Assembly: GCF_024753145.1 (NCBI RefSeq)
Contig: NZ_JANUGU010000008.1
Location: 124,001-188,000, forward strand
DNA from: Massilia terrae
Lineage (GTDB): Bacteria; Pseudomonadota; Gammaproteobacteria; Burkholderiales; Burkholderiaceae_D
Reading direction: 5' to 3'
DNA length: 64,000 bases
Below, piece by piece: positions 11,159-20,136 of this stretch. The stretch's first letter is position 1. Every line of letters starts with the position of its first letter. A model generated the notes under the pieces. That model saw only the letters and a list, made by a program, of their open reading frames with translations. It was not told where the DNA came from and ran no database searches. Made by a program: the position numbers and the translations under genes.

Positions 11159-12331
11159 TTGATTTCCAAAATGAAGAAGGCCCTGGCCGCGCTCTGCGCC
11201 AGCTTGTCGATGCTGGCCGCGCACGAGGTGGCCCAGGCCCAGTCCGAACCGTACAAGGTATTCGACACCAAGCCCGTCATCACCGAAGGCCCCTATCTGG
11301 TCGCCATGTCCGACACCGCCGTGTCGGTGGTGTGGATGACCGATGCGCCAAGCCATGCCAAGGTGCGCCTGGACGACGGCAGCAAGGTGCGCGAGATCGA
11401 ACCGCAGGTCGACGGCCTGGTGCCGGTCGGCCTGCGGCACGTCGTCACCATCACCGGGCTGGCGCCGGGCACGCGCTACTCCTACGAGGCCATCGCCACC
11501 CGGGTCGTCAAGCTGAAGCCCTACTGGCCCGACAAAGGGCTGAGCATCAGCAGTCCGGCCGCCAGTTTCACGACCTTCAGCGCCCGCCAACCCGCGGCCT
11601 CGTTCAGCGTCATCACGGATACTCACGAGGACACGGCCCGCATCGGGCGCCTGCTGAAACTCGTCGACTGGAGCCGCACCGACGCGCTGGTCCATCTGGG
11701 CGACGCCTTCAACTGGCTCGATTCGGAAGAGCAGCTGTTCGGCAAATGGCTGCGTCCCACATTTGCGGCAATGGGCCCCGGCAAACCCTTGCTGTACGCG
11801 CGCGGCAATCATGAATTGCGCGGCGCCTTCGCACGCCAGCTGTCCGGCTACGTGCCAACGCCCGAAGGGACTTATTACTATTCCCGTGCGATGGGGCCGG
11901 TGCACCTGCTGGTGCTCGATACGGCCGAGGACAAGCCGGATGACACCAACGTCTATGCGCAACTGAATCGCACGCAGCCATATCGCGAAGAAGAACTGGC
12001 GTGGCTGCGCGGCCAGGTAAGCGGCGACAAGCACCTGGCGAATGCGCCGTTCCGCGTGGTGGCGATGCATCAAAGCGATTGGGGAGCGCTGCCGGACAAG
12101 GGCGCGGCATGGACCGCGCTGGCCAACCAGGCGGGCATCGACCTGATCATCGCCGGCCATGATCACAAGTTTTCCTACGAGGCCCCCAACCAGCAGCACA
12201 GCTACCATCAATTGATCTTGGGGCAGGACCAGCTTGCGCGCGTAGACGCGACGGACCGCGTGCTGACGGTGAAGGTGAGCACGGACAAAGGCGCGCCGGT
12301 CTACACGCTCACGATCCCGGCACGCCGCTGA
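11159..12331 (+). CDS. Secreted purple-acid-phosphatase-like metallophosphoesterase
   Basis: This protein of about 390 residues has a signal peptide (MKKALAALCASLSMLAAHEVAQAQ). A fibronectin-III-like N-terminal domain of purple acid phosphatase type (GPYLVAMSDTAVSVVWMTD to GTRYSYEAIA) is followed by the metallophosphatase domain: DTHEDTARIGR, HLGDAFNW, ARGNHELRG, MHQSDW and AGHDHKFSYE. It should hydrolyse phosphate esters outside the cytoplasm. The TTG at 11159 has AAAGGAA at a good distance. The ATG at 11171 has none, so TTG may be the true start, and the signal peptide is intact either way. Its last 31 bp overlap the end of the convergent MocR-type gene. Confidence 0.85.
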   Translation: MISKMKKALAALCASLSMLAAHEVAQAQSEPYKVFDTKPVITEGPYLVAMSDTAVSVVWMTDAPSHAKVRLDDGSKVREIEPQVDGLVPVGLRHVVTITGLAPGTRYSYEAIATRVVKLKPYWPDKGLSISSPAASFTTFSARQPAASFSVITDTHEDTARIGRLLKLVDWSRTDALVHLGDAFNWLDSEEQLFGKWLRPTFAAMGPGKPLLYARGNHELRGAFARQLSGYVPTPEGTYYYSRAMGPVHLLVLDTAEDKPDDTNVYAQLNRTQPYREEELAWLRGQVSGDKHLANAPFRVVAMHQSDWGALPDKGAAWTALANQAGIDLIIAGHDHKFSYEAPNQQHSYHQLILGQDQLARVDATDRVLTVKVSTDKGAPVYTLTIPARR

Positions 12332-13704
12332 AGCGCGCGTGCCAGGACCTTGAAGATCCGGTCGTCGCCCGATTGCGCGACGTTGAAGCGCACGAAGTCG
12401 CGTGCGCTCAGTGACTGACTGAACGCGTTGCCGGGCGCGAGCACCACCTTCTCTTCCAGGCATGCCCGCGCGACGCCGGCCGCATCGGCCCCATGCGGCA
12501 ATCGACACCAGAGGAACATGCCGGCCTGCGGCACCAGCCAGGGCTTGATGCCGATCGTCGCGAGCCGGGTGATCGTCTTCGCCATCTGCTCCGCCAGCCG
12601 CAAGCGCACTGCCTCCATGTGCTTGCGGTAGCCGCTGTCGGTCAGCGCGCGAAGGACCAGATCGGCCGCCAGGCGGCTGCCGCTGAACGAGGTGGCGAGC
12701 TTCAGGTCCGCGAGGCTGTCGATCCGGTCGGCCTGTGCCGCAATGTAGCCGCAGCGCACCGAGGCCGAGATGGTCTTGGAAAAGCTGCCGATCTGGATCA
12801 CGCGCGACAGGCCATCGAAAGCAGCCAGCCGCGGCGCCGGGTTGACTTCGAGGTCGGCGAAGATATCGTCCTCGACGATCACGAGATCCGAGCTGTCGGC
12901 GAGTTTCAGGATCCGGTGCGCGGTGACGGGCGACAGCACGGCGCCGGTCGGATTATGGAGACCAGAATTGGTGATGTAGAGCCGTGGCGCGTGCTCCTGC
13001 AAGGCGGCCCCGAAGGCCTCGACATCCGGTCCCGCCGGCGTGTACGGAACGCCCACCGCCTTCACGCGATGCGCCTTCAGCAGCGCGTGGAAATTGAAGT
13101 AGCAGGGATCGTCCACCAGCACGGTGTCGCCTGGCTGAAGGAGGTAGCGGCAGATCAGGTCGATCGCCTGCGTTCCCGAGTCGGTGAGCATGATCTGTTC
13201 GGGCGGGGCCTCGATGCCGTTACCCATCAGCCGCCGTGACAGGAAGCGGCGCAATTCCGGGTGGCCGAGCGGGGTCGCGTAGTCGGTCAGTTCCAGCGTA
13301 TCGGCACGCGCCTGTGAACGCAGGGCGCGGCGCATCCCTTCCTCATACAGCCAGTCGGATGGCAGCCAGCCGCAGCCCGGCTTGAGGACGTCGGCCTCGT
13401 TCTCCAGCGACTGGCGCGAGATCCACAAGGGATCGACTTCGCGGTCGATCTTGGGTCCGATCCGCGACAGGGCCAGCGGCGCGACCGGCCCGGCCACATA
13501 AAAGCCCGATCCGGGACGCGACACGATGACGCCTTCGGCGGCCAGCCTTTCGTAAGCCTCGACCACGGTCGACACCGACACCTGCATCGCCTGCGCCTGC
13601 GCGCGGACCGAGCGCAGGCGCGCTCCGGGCAGGTCGGCGCGCGATGCAATCCGCGACCGGATGTCGGCCATCACCGCATTGATCCTCGTGCCGCCTCGCC
13701 TCAC
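12301..13704 (-). CDS. MocR-family regulator (GntR helix-turn-helix fused to aminotransferase-like domain)
   Basis: This 467-residue protein has a winged helix of GntR type at 1-70 (SVSTVVEAYERLAAEG) joined by a linker to a fold-type-I aminotransferase domain. The PLP lysine is K310 in GSFSKTISASVRCGY, with NPTGAVLSP and VEDDIFADLE also present. MocR proteins bind PLP or amino-acid adducts and control transport or vitamin B6 genes. The GTG start follows a GGAGGGGAA stretch. It is divergent from an EamA exporter 122 bp away, the usual arrangement when the regulator controls that exporter. Direct repeats in the gap are a candidate operator. Its 3' end overlaps the convergent phosphatase gene by 31 bp. 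Confidence 0.9.
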   Translation of the reverse strand: MRRGGTRINAVMADIRSRIASRADLPGARLRSVRAQAQAMQVSVSTVVEAYERLAAEGVIVSRPGSGFYVAGPVAPLALSRIGPKIDREVDPLWISRQSLENEADVLKPGCGWLPSDWLYEEGMRRALRSQARADTLELTDYATPLGHPELRRFLSRRLMGNGIEAPPEQIMLTDSGTQAIDLICRYLLQPGDTVLVDDPCYFNFHALLKAHRVKAVGVPYTPAGPDVEAFGAALQEHAPRLYITNSGLHNPTGAVLSPVTAHRILKLADSSDLVIVEDDIFADLEVNPAPRLAAFDGLSRVIQIGSFSKTISASVRCGYIAAQADRIDSLADLKLATSFSGSRLAADLVLRALTDSGYRKHMEAVRLRLAEQMAKTITRLATIGIKPWLVPQAGMFLWCRLPHGADAAGVARACLEEKVVLAPGNAFSQSLSARDFVRFNVAQSGDDRIFKVLARALQRRAGIVSV

Positions 13705-13752
13705 TTCCCCTCCCCGGCCGTACTGGCCTGATGTACATAACAGTTCTTTTCA

Positions 13753-13770
13753 ATTGTATTGGATTGTGTC
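13753..13770. promoter_or_regulatory. Direct repeat, candidate MocR operator
   Basis: ATTGTATT (13753-13760) and ATTGTGTC (13763-13770) repeat at a 10-bp period, one helical turn, in the divergent gap between the MocR regulator and the EamA transporter. Operators of MocR proteins such as GabR and PdxR are known to be direct repeats. The surrounding 30 bp are AT-rich compared with the flanks. Confidence 0.4.
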
Positions 13771-13826
13771 TGGCGGGGCCACCGTCGCCGATGCTCTACT
13801 GGAAGCTGTCAACGATGGAGTTTTTG

Positions 13827-14690
13827 ATGGAAAAGACGGCGAACGGCTGGATCAACGGATTTATTGGGGTGACGATTTTCGCAGGGTCATTGCCGGCGAC
13901 ACGGGTGGCCGTGGCCGGCCTGTCGCCGGCCTTTGTGACGAGCGCGCGGGCGTCCATCGCCGCTCTGCTCGGCCTGGCAATGCTGCTCCTGTTCCGCCAG
14001 CCGAGGCCGAAAGCGGCCGACTTGCCCTCGCTGGCCATCGGCGCCTTCGGCACGGTGCTGGGTTTTCCGCTGCTGACCGCGCTGGCGCTCCAGCACATCA
14101 CGTCGGCCCAGTCGATCGTCTTCCTGGGCCTGCTGCCATTGTCGACGGCAAGCTTCGCCGTGATGCGTGGCGGCGAGCGTCCGCGGGCGCCGTTCTGGGC
14201 TTTCTCGCTGGTCGGCGCCGCTGTCGTCGCCGGCTATGCGGCAAGCGGCGGTGTCGGGCCTTCGCTGGAAGGGAACTTGCTGATGCTGGCCGCCATCGTC
14301 GTGTGCGGACTCGGCTATGCGGAGGGCGCGCGCCTCACCCGCACGCTGGGCGGTTGGCAGGTCATCAGCTGGTCACTGGCGCTGTCGCTGCCCGTGATGC
14401 TGCCGCTTGCGCTGCTGACCATGCCCGCTGCGCCGGGCCTGGTCGCGTCGTCGGCATGGATGGGACTCGCCTACGTCTCGGTGTTCAGCATGCTCATCGG
14501 CTTCCTGTTCTGGTATCGCGGCCTGGCGCAGGGCGGCATCGCGGCCGTCGGCCAACTGCAATTGTTCCAGCCATTCATGGGCCTCGGTCTCGCGGCCTTG
14601 CTGCTTCATGAGAAGGTCAACGGGGCAATGATCGTGGTGACATTGGGCGCGGTGATCTGTGTCGCGGGGGCGAAGAAATTCGCCAGCTGA
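13827..14690 (+). CDS. EamA/DMT family transporter
   Basis: This 287-residue protein has about ten hydrophobic helices in two EamA repeats, the pattern of drug/metabolite exporters. Examples are the FVTSARASIAALLGLAMLLL and FLFWYRGLAQGGIAAVGQLQ blocks. The ATG at 13827 is preferred because GGAG ends 6 bp before it. Longer in-frame starts at 13731 or 13815 add residues with no transporter character and would run through the putative operator. It probably exports an amino acid or related metabolite under control of the divergent MocR protein. The substrate cannot be told. Confidence 0.88.
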   Translation: MEKTANGWINGFIGVTIFAGSLPATRVAVAGLSPAFVTSARASIAALLGLAMLLLFRQPRPKAADLPSLAIGAFGTVLGFPLLTALALQHITSAQSIVFLGLLPLSTASFAVMRGGERPRAPFWAFSLVGAAVVAGYAASGGVGPSLEGNLLMLAAIVVCGLGYAEGARLTRTLGGWQVISWSLALSLPVMLPLALLTMPAAPGLVASSAWMGLAYVSVFSMLIGFLFWYRGLAQGGIAAVGQLQLFQPFMGLGLAALLLHEKVNGAMIVVTLGAVICVAGAKKFAS

Positions 14691-14714
14691 CCCAAGGGCG
14701 CTCGCCGGCAGTCG

Positions 14715-16112
14715 TCAGGCTTGGGTCCTCCAAATATGCTTGCGATTGAGGAGAAGCGGCACGGCCCCGATGGCGATGCCGCCTATCCCCACAATGTTGG
14801 TGATCAGGTCGAATGTCGGGATGCTATAGAGCGCAATGAAGAAGAGGAAAAGTCCGCTCAAGGCTGGCCAGATGACGTGGGTGAGCGATGACCATGTCCT
14901 GCTGCTGATCATCGTGCGGTAGTACCACGCGCAGGCCAGCCCGGTGAGCCCGAGGTAGAAGCAGATTTGAAAGCCGATCGCGGCGATCGAATCTTGCAGG
15001 ATCACGTTGATGGTCGGGAGATAGGACGAAATAAAAAGAAGCATCAGCCCCGTGATCCAGATAAAGAAGATGGCGATGTACGGCGTGCGCCACTTTGGAT
15101 GGAGCTTGGAATACCGGGGATGGATCGTTGCGTCACGTGCCTTTGCGAAGAGCGTGCGCGTAAATTGGAGCATCTGCGTCTCCACCGTTCCCACCGTGCT
15201 GAGCAGCACCGCGACGATCGCGACATACCCCCACGTTGCTCCAAACAGTTTCTCGGCGATCGCAAAAATAATATTGGTGTTGTAATGCCGGATCTCTGCG
15301 TCGGAAAGTCCCAGCAGCGTGACAACAATGAAGACGACAAAAAAAGCCATCAGAAAGATCATCGCCCAGAACGACGCTCGCCCGGGAGTGCGGTTCGGCT
15401 CCCTGGTTTCTTCACTCAAGTTCATCGTGACATCCCATCCGTAGTAGAAAAATATTGCCACTAGCGCGCCATTGGCAAAGAGCTGCGGAGTGAAATTGAA
15501 TGGGGAGAACCAGCTCCATGAAAAGGCATGTTGTTGTGCATGCGGGAAGACGACGAAACTCCTCACAATGATCGCGAGAAGAATAATCCCTTCGATGATC
15601 GTCATGATCACCTGCACGTAGCTGGTGAGCTTGATTCCCTTGACAATGACGGCACTGATCGCGGTCAGCCATAGCGCCGCAATGATCGTCACCAGGTGCA
15701 CATTATTCATCAGCGCGGGCTTGAAGATGAGGAGGGTCGCGTTTGCGACCGGAATCATTGCGGACACCATGAAGACGCAGCACAGGACGAGCAGCGCCCA
15801 TCCGGCGAAGAATCCGAGGGTTTTTCCAAAGACGAGGCTCACCCAGGCATAGGACGTTCCCGCACTCGCGATCGCTTTGTTGAGGTTGATGAAGGCGAAC
15901 GTAATGCCGAACATGATCAGTCCGCACGTCAGGATACTCGCCGGCGACAACACTCCTGCTGTCGCGATGATCGTCGATGTCGTGATCTCGATACTGTAGG
16001 CCGGCGCCGTACCGGCCACCCCCATCACCACCGACTCGCCAAGGCCCAGCGAATTTTCTTCCAGGCCCTCCCCTGCCGAATGCCTTTGCGGCGTGAGCTC
16101 ATCCCGATCCAT
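14715..16112 (-). CDS. APC family amino acid permease
   Basis: This 465-residue protein has about twelve transmembrane helices. It opens with a hydrophilic tail, then the family's first-helix motif GLGESVVMGVAGTAPAYSI, and later FINLNKAIASAGTSYAW and YYGWDVTMNLSEETREPNRT, typical of amino-acid/polyamine permeases. The gene is visibly poorer in GC than its neighbours, with many A/T third positions, which suggests acquisition from another lineage. GGGAGG lies 4 bp before its ATG. It stands alone: the upstream gene on the other side is divergent and the EamA gene converges on it. An inverted repeat (ACCCAAG/CTTGGGT) spans the shared 3' ends. Substrate unknown. Confidence 0.88.
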   Translation of the reverse strand: MDRDELTPQRHSAGEGLEENSLGLGESVVMGVAGTAPAYSIEITTSTIIATAGVLSPASILTCGLIMFGITFAFINLNKAIASAGTSYAWVSLVFGKTLGFFAGWALLVLCCVFMVSAMIPVANATLLIFKPALMNNVHLVTIIAALWLTAISAVIVKGIKLTSYVQVIMTIIEGIILLAIIVRSFVVFPHAQQHAFSWSWFSPFNFTPQLFANGALVAIFFYYGWDVTMNLSEETREPNRTPGRASFWAMIFLMAFFVVFIVVTLLGLSDAEIRHYNTNIIFAIAEKLFGATWGYVAIVAVLLSTVGTVETQMLQFTRTLFAKARDATIHPRYSKLHPKWRTPYIAIFFIWITGLMLLFISSYLPTINVILQDSIAAIGFQICFYLGLTGLACAWYYRTMISSRTWSSLTHVIWPALSGLFLFFIALYSIPTFDLITNIVGIGGIAIGAVPLLLNRKHIWRTQA

Positions 16113-16318
16113 ATACCTCCCAATCAGTCCATGATTACAAGGAGAAACGTCGGTTCACGAGAGGGTGATTGCCAAGATGTCTTTGATTATAGTGACGCGC
16201 CATTTTTCCGAGAGCGGATTTATGCAGAAGCATCGTCATCGAAAACAGCCGGCCGTTTGTCCAAACTTCCATCCGCACGAAACAGCAATGGCCCTTGTGG
16301 ACATCGCGCTTCTGGCTT

Positions 16319-16344
16319 AACATGTGAACGTATCTTCACATGTT
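16319..16344. promoter_or_regulatory. Perfect palindromic operator of ArsR/SmtB type
   Basis: AACATGTGAA (16319-16328), a 6-bp spacer, and TTCACATGTT (16335-16344) form a perfect inverted repeat. The core TGAA-N6-TTCA is the recognised half-site pattern for zinc- and cadmium-sensing ArsR/SmtB repressors. It ends 4 bp before the regulator's probable ATG at 16349, so bound repressor would block transcription start or leaderless translation. Confidence 0.82.
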
Positions 16345-16348
16345 TATC

Positions 16349-16666
16349 ATGAACAATCACCCTCCTCCCGACGACTGGATCGAGCAACTGGCCGACCTGT
16401 TCCACCTGCTGGGCGATCCGACGCGCTTGCGTATCGTGCTGGCCTGCCTTGAGCAGCCGATCGCGGTCGGCGATATCGCGGCCTCGCTTGAACTGTCCAG
16501 CTCGCTGGTCAGCCACCATCTGCGGCTGTTGCGCGCCGCGCGCATCGTCAAGGCCGAGCGCCAGGGCAAGCAGGTCTTTTACTCGGCTGCCGATGCCCAC
16601 ATCAGCAACCTCCTGGCCAATATGGCCGAACACATCGCCGAACCGGCGCACCATTCCGAAGCATGA
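16349..16666 (+). CDS. ArsR/SmtB family metal-responsive repressor
   Basis: This 105-residue winged-helix protein shows LADLFHLLGDPTRLRIVLACL, the recognition helix SSSLVSHHLRLLRAA, and the wing VKAERQGKQVFYSAAD. The C-terminal helix reads AHISNLLANMAEHIAE, where D and H residues could form the alpha-5 metal site of zinc sensors. There is no CxC motif in the DNA-binding helix, so an arsenic or cadmium alpha-3 site is unlikely. I prefer ATG 16349 over 16340 because the earlier ATG sits inside the operator. There is no clear ribosome binding site, so translation may be leaderless. Its stop overlaps the CDF transporter start (ATGA), tying the two products together. Confidence 0.88.
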   Translation: MNNHPPPDDWIEQLADLFHLLGDPTRLRIVLACLEQPIAVGDIAASLELSSSLVSHHLRLLRAARIVKAERQGKQVFYSAADAHISNLLANMAEHIAEPAHHSEA

Positions 16667-17625
16667 GCCTCCATCATCACCATCATCACGACCACGACCA
16701 CGACCATGATCACGACCATGGGCATGGCCACCACCACCACCACCCGGCGCCGGGCGACAACACGCGCGCCTTCGCGATCGCGGTCGCGCTCAATGCCTTG
16801 TTCGTGGTGGTGGAATTCGTCTACGGCTTCATCGCCAACTCGACCGCGCTGATGGCCGACGCCGGCCACAATCTGTCGGACGTGCTGGGCCTGCTGATGG
16901 CCTGGGGCGCGGCCATGCTGGCCAAGTCCAAGCCGGACGAGCGCTACACCTACGGCCTGCGCAGCTCGTCGATCCTGGCGGCGCTGGCGAATGCCTTGCT
17001 GCTGCTGGTCGCGTGCGGCGCGATCGCGTGGGAAGCCGTGCTGCGCTTCAGCAGCCCGCCGCCGGTGGCCGGACTCACGGTGTCGGTGGTAGCCGGCATC
17101 GGCGTGCTGGTCAATGGTTTCTCGGCACTGCTGTTCATGGCCGGCCGCAAGGATGACCTGAACGTGCGCGGCGCCTACCTGCACATGGCGGCAGACGCGG
17201 CGATTTCGCTGGGCGTGGTGGTGTCGGGCCTGGCCATCATGTGGACCGGCTGGGCCTGGCTGGATTCGGCGGCCAGCCTGGCCATCGTCGTGATCATCGT
17301 GGCGGGAACGTGGTCGCTGCTGCGCGAGTCGGCGCAGCTGATGCTGGCCGCGGTCCCGCCCCATATCGATGCGGCCAAGGTGCGGGCTTTCCTGGCGCAG
17401 CGGGCTGGCGTGTCGGAGGTGCACGACCTGCACATCTGGGCGATGAGCACGACGGAATCGGCGCTGACCGCGCATATCGTCATGCCCGGCGGCTATCCGG
17501 GCGATGCGGCCATCGATGCGATCGTGGAGGAGCTACGGCATGACTTCAAGATCCACCATTGCACGCTGCAGGTGGAGGAAGGCACGACGGATCACGGGTG
17601 CGTGCTGCATGGCGGGGCGCACTGA
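16663..17625 (+). CDS. Cation diffusion facilitator, zinc efflux (CzcD/ZitB type)
   Basis: This 320-residue protein has a His/Asp-rich N-terminus (about residues 4-28, alternating HD and runs of H) that should bind metal. Six membrane helices follow, with the HxxxD-type metal sites ALMADAGHNLSDVLG in helix 2 and YLHMAADAAISLGVV in helix 5, then the cytoplasmic CDF dimerisation domain (SEVHDLHIWAMSTTE). It should exchange protons for Zn2+, and possibly Cd2+ or Co2+. It overlaps the ArsR-type gene by 4 bp and is under the same palindromic operator, consistent with metal-induced efflux. The repeated CAC-GAC codons at the 5' end form a short repetitive tract that could vary in length. Confidence 0.93.
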   Translation: MSLHHHHHHDHDHDHDHDHGHGHHHHHPAPGDNTRAFAIAVALNALFVVVEFVYGFIANSTALMADAGHNLSDVLGLLMAWGAAMLAKSKPDERYTYGLRSSSILAALANALLLLVACGAIAWEAVLRFSSPPPVAGLTVSVVAGIGVLVNGFSALLFMAGRKDDLNVRGAYLHMAADAAISLGVVVSGLAIMWTGWAWLDSAASLAIVVIIVAGTWSLLRESAQLMLAAVPPHIDAAKVRAFLAQRAGVSEVHDLHIWAMSTTESALTAHIVMPGGYPGDAAIDAIVEELRHDFKIHHCTLQVEEGTTDHGCVLHGGAH

Positions 17626-17648
17626 GCGCCGATGCAAAGCTTGAATTA

Positions 17649-17673
17649 AGAGAACGTCGTTCTCTTTCCTTCA
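17649..17673 (+). terminator. Probable terminator between the CDF gene and cysK
   Basis: AGAGAAC (17649-17655), a 3-base loop and GTTCTCT (17659-17665) are followed by TTCCTTC. The stem is short and the T-tract imperfect. It lies between two convergent genes. Confidence 0.45.
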
Positions 17674-17687
17674 CAAATTTCTTTTGT

Positions 17688-18620
<933 letters not shown>

Positions 18621-18651
18621 TGCCGGCCTCCCGCTGGTGGTGTGGAAAAGC

Positions 18652-19143
18652 TTACTTCACGTCCAGCAGTTCCACGTCGAAAATCAGGTCCGTATTCGGC
18701 GGGATGGCGCCGCCGCCCGCGCCGCGCGGCCCGTAGGCCAGGTCGCTCGGGATGATGAGGGTGCGCTTGCCGCCCACCTTCATGCCGGCCACGCCCTGGT
18801 CCCAGCCCTTGATGACCTGCCCGGCGCCGAGCTTGAAGTCGAGCGGGGTGCGGCCCGGATCGCGCGAGGAATCGAACTTGCGGCCGTGGTGGCTGACCAG
18901 CAGCGGCTTGTAGAACCAGCCGGTGTAGTGGACGACGACAGTCTTGCCGGGCTCGGCTTCCTTGCCCTTGCCGACCACGTGGTCGATGACCTGGAGCTGC
19001 GGGCCTTGCGGCTGGGCCTGGCCGGTGGCGGTGGCTTGCGCGCTGCCGGCCTGGTCGGCGCCGGCGGCTGGCTGGCTGCCCTCTTGCGCGCTGGCGGCGG
19101 CCGCGGCGAACAGCAGGGCGATACATACGGAACGACGGATCAT
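18652..19143 (-). CDS. Periplasmic FKBP-type peptidyl-prolyl isomerase
   Basis: This 163-residue protein has a signal peptide (1-19, ending AAASAQ), then an Ala/Gln/Gly-rich linker to about residue 50. One FKBP domain follows: TVVVHYTGWFY, KFDSSRDPGRTPLDFKLG, GWDQGVAGMKVGGKRTLIIP and the AYGPRGAGGGAIPPNTDLIFDVELL ending. It should catalyse proline isomerisation and help folding of exported proteins. An insertion of about 6 residues (KPLLVSHHG) precedes the KFDSS block. The gene lies between cysK and tcdA on the same strand. Confidence 0.92.
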   Translation of the reverse strand: MIRRSVCIALLFAAAAASAQEGSQPAAGADQAGSAQATATGQAQPQGPQLQVIDHVVGKGKEAEPGKTVVVHYTGWFYKPLLVSHHGRKFDSSRDPGRTPLDFKLGAGQVIKGWDQGVAGMKVGGKRTLIIPSDLAYGPRGAGGGAIPPNTDLIFDVELLDVK

Positions 19144-19182
19144 GTTGGCTCTTTCTTCAATGAAAAGATTTCAAACCGATCC

Positions 19183-20049
19183 TTATGATAGCAAGGCTGC
19201 TTCCTGTTGCACAGTTTCTACCGGGACGGGGGCATTGGCGGCCTCGGCCAGGCGGCGCAGCACATGGCCGGCCGCGACCATGCCGAAAGTCGCGGTGACC
19301 ACCATACCGGATCCGAACCCCGCACAATTGAGGCCGGTCACGCTGTTGGCATCGACGGCGCAGGCGTCGCCGCTGTCCGGATAGCGCAACGGTTCCGTCG
19401 AGAACACGGCATCGATGTGGTACTTGTTCTTCTCGCCCTTGGCAAAACCGTAGTGGGCGCGCAGGATCTTCCGTACCTTCTTCAGCAGCGGTTCCTGCTC
19501 GGTGCGGCCGAGGTCGCGCACTTCGACGCGGGTGGGGTCGAGCTGGCCGCCGGCGCCGCCGCTCGTCAGCAGCGGAATCTTGTGCTTGCCGCAATAGGCG
19601 ATCAGCGCGGCCTTGGCCTTGACGCCGTCGATCGCGTCGATCACGTAGTCGTATCGGTCGATGCCGATCAGGGTATCGAGGTTGTCCGGGTCGATGAAGT
19701 CCTCGACCAGGGTGACGTCGCAGAACGGGTTGATCTCGGCGATGCGGCGCTTGAGCGCCTCGATCTTCGGCAGGCCGACGGTCGACGACATCGCCTGGAT
19801 CTGGCGGTTGATGTTGGACTCGGCCACGTTGTCCAGGTCGATCAGGGTCAGCTGGCCGATGGCGCTGCGCGCCAGCGCCTCGACCACCCAGGAGCCGACG
19901 CCGCCCACGCCGATCACGCAAACGTGCGCCGTGCGGAATCGTTCCAGCGCACGCTCGCCGTACAGGCGTGCAATGCCGCCGAAGCGGCGCGCGAAATCGA
20001 CCTCGTCGTCCAGTGCGGCGGCGAGAATTTGGGAATTGCTTGTACTCAT
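19183..20049 (-). CDS. tcdA: tRNA threonylcarbamoyladenosine dehydratase TcdA (CsdL/YgdL)
   Basis: This 288-residue E1-like ThiF-fold protein has the nucleotide-binding glycine motif VCVIGVGGVGSW, then LIDLDNVAESNINRQ, and the DAIDGVKAKAALI block. CTCF-like cysteines of other E1 proteins are replaced by the family's TSGGAGGQLDPTR. TcdA uses ATP to cyclise t6A at tRNA position 37 to ct6A. A second t6A enzyme, the Sua5-type synthase, is also in this window near 30 kb. The start ATG 20049 is followed at once by the typical family opening. Its upstream gap is shared with the divergent hemerythrin-PdxH gene. Confidence 0.9.
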   Translation of the reverse strand: MSTSNSQILAAALDDEVDFARRFGGIARLYGERALERFRTAHVCVIGVGGVGSWVVEALARSAIGQLTLIDLDNVAESNINRQIQAMSSTVGLPKIEALKRRIAEINPFCDVTLVEDFIDPDNLDTLIGIDRYDYVIDAIDGVKAKAALIAYCGKHKIPLLTSGGAGGQLDPTRVEVRDLGRTEQEPLLKKVRKILRAHYGFAKGEKNKYHIDAVFSTEPLRYPDSGDACAVDANSVTGLNCAGFGSGMVVTATFGMVAAGHVLRRLAEAANAPVPVETVQQEAALLS

Positions 20050-20136
20050 TCCTGAATTCTAGCGGACGTTTCCGTACGGACTGGCCTAAAATAGCTCTTC
20101 GTCAAGCAATTTTTTTCTCCTGTCAGAAACCCGCAC

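Noticed and set aside
13731..13826. Longer start for the EamA transporter
   Set aside because: The extra residues do not fit the family and the region is better explained as an operator and leader.
16680..16745. Tandem repeat as a separate non-coding element
   Set aside because: It is the His/Asp-coding start of the CDF gene and stays in frame.
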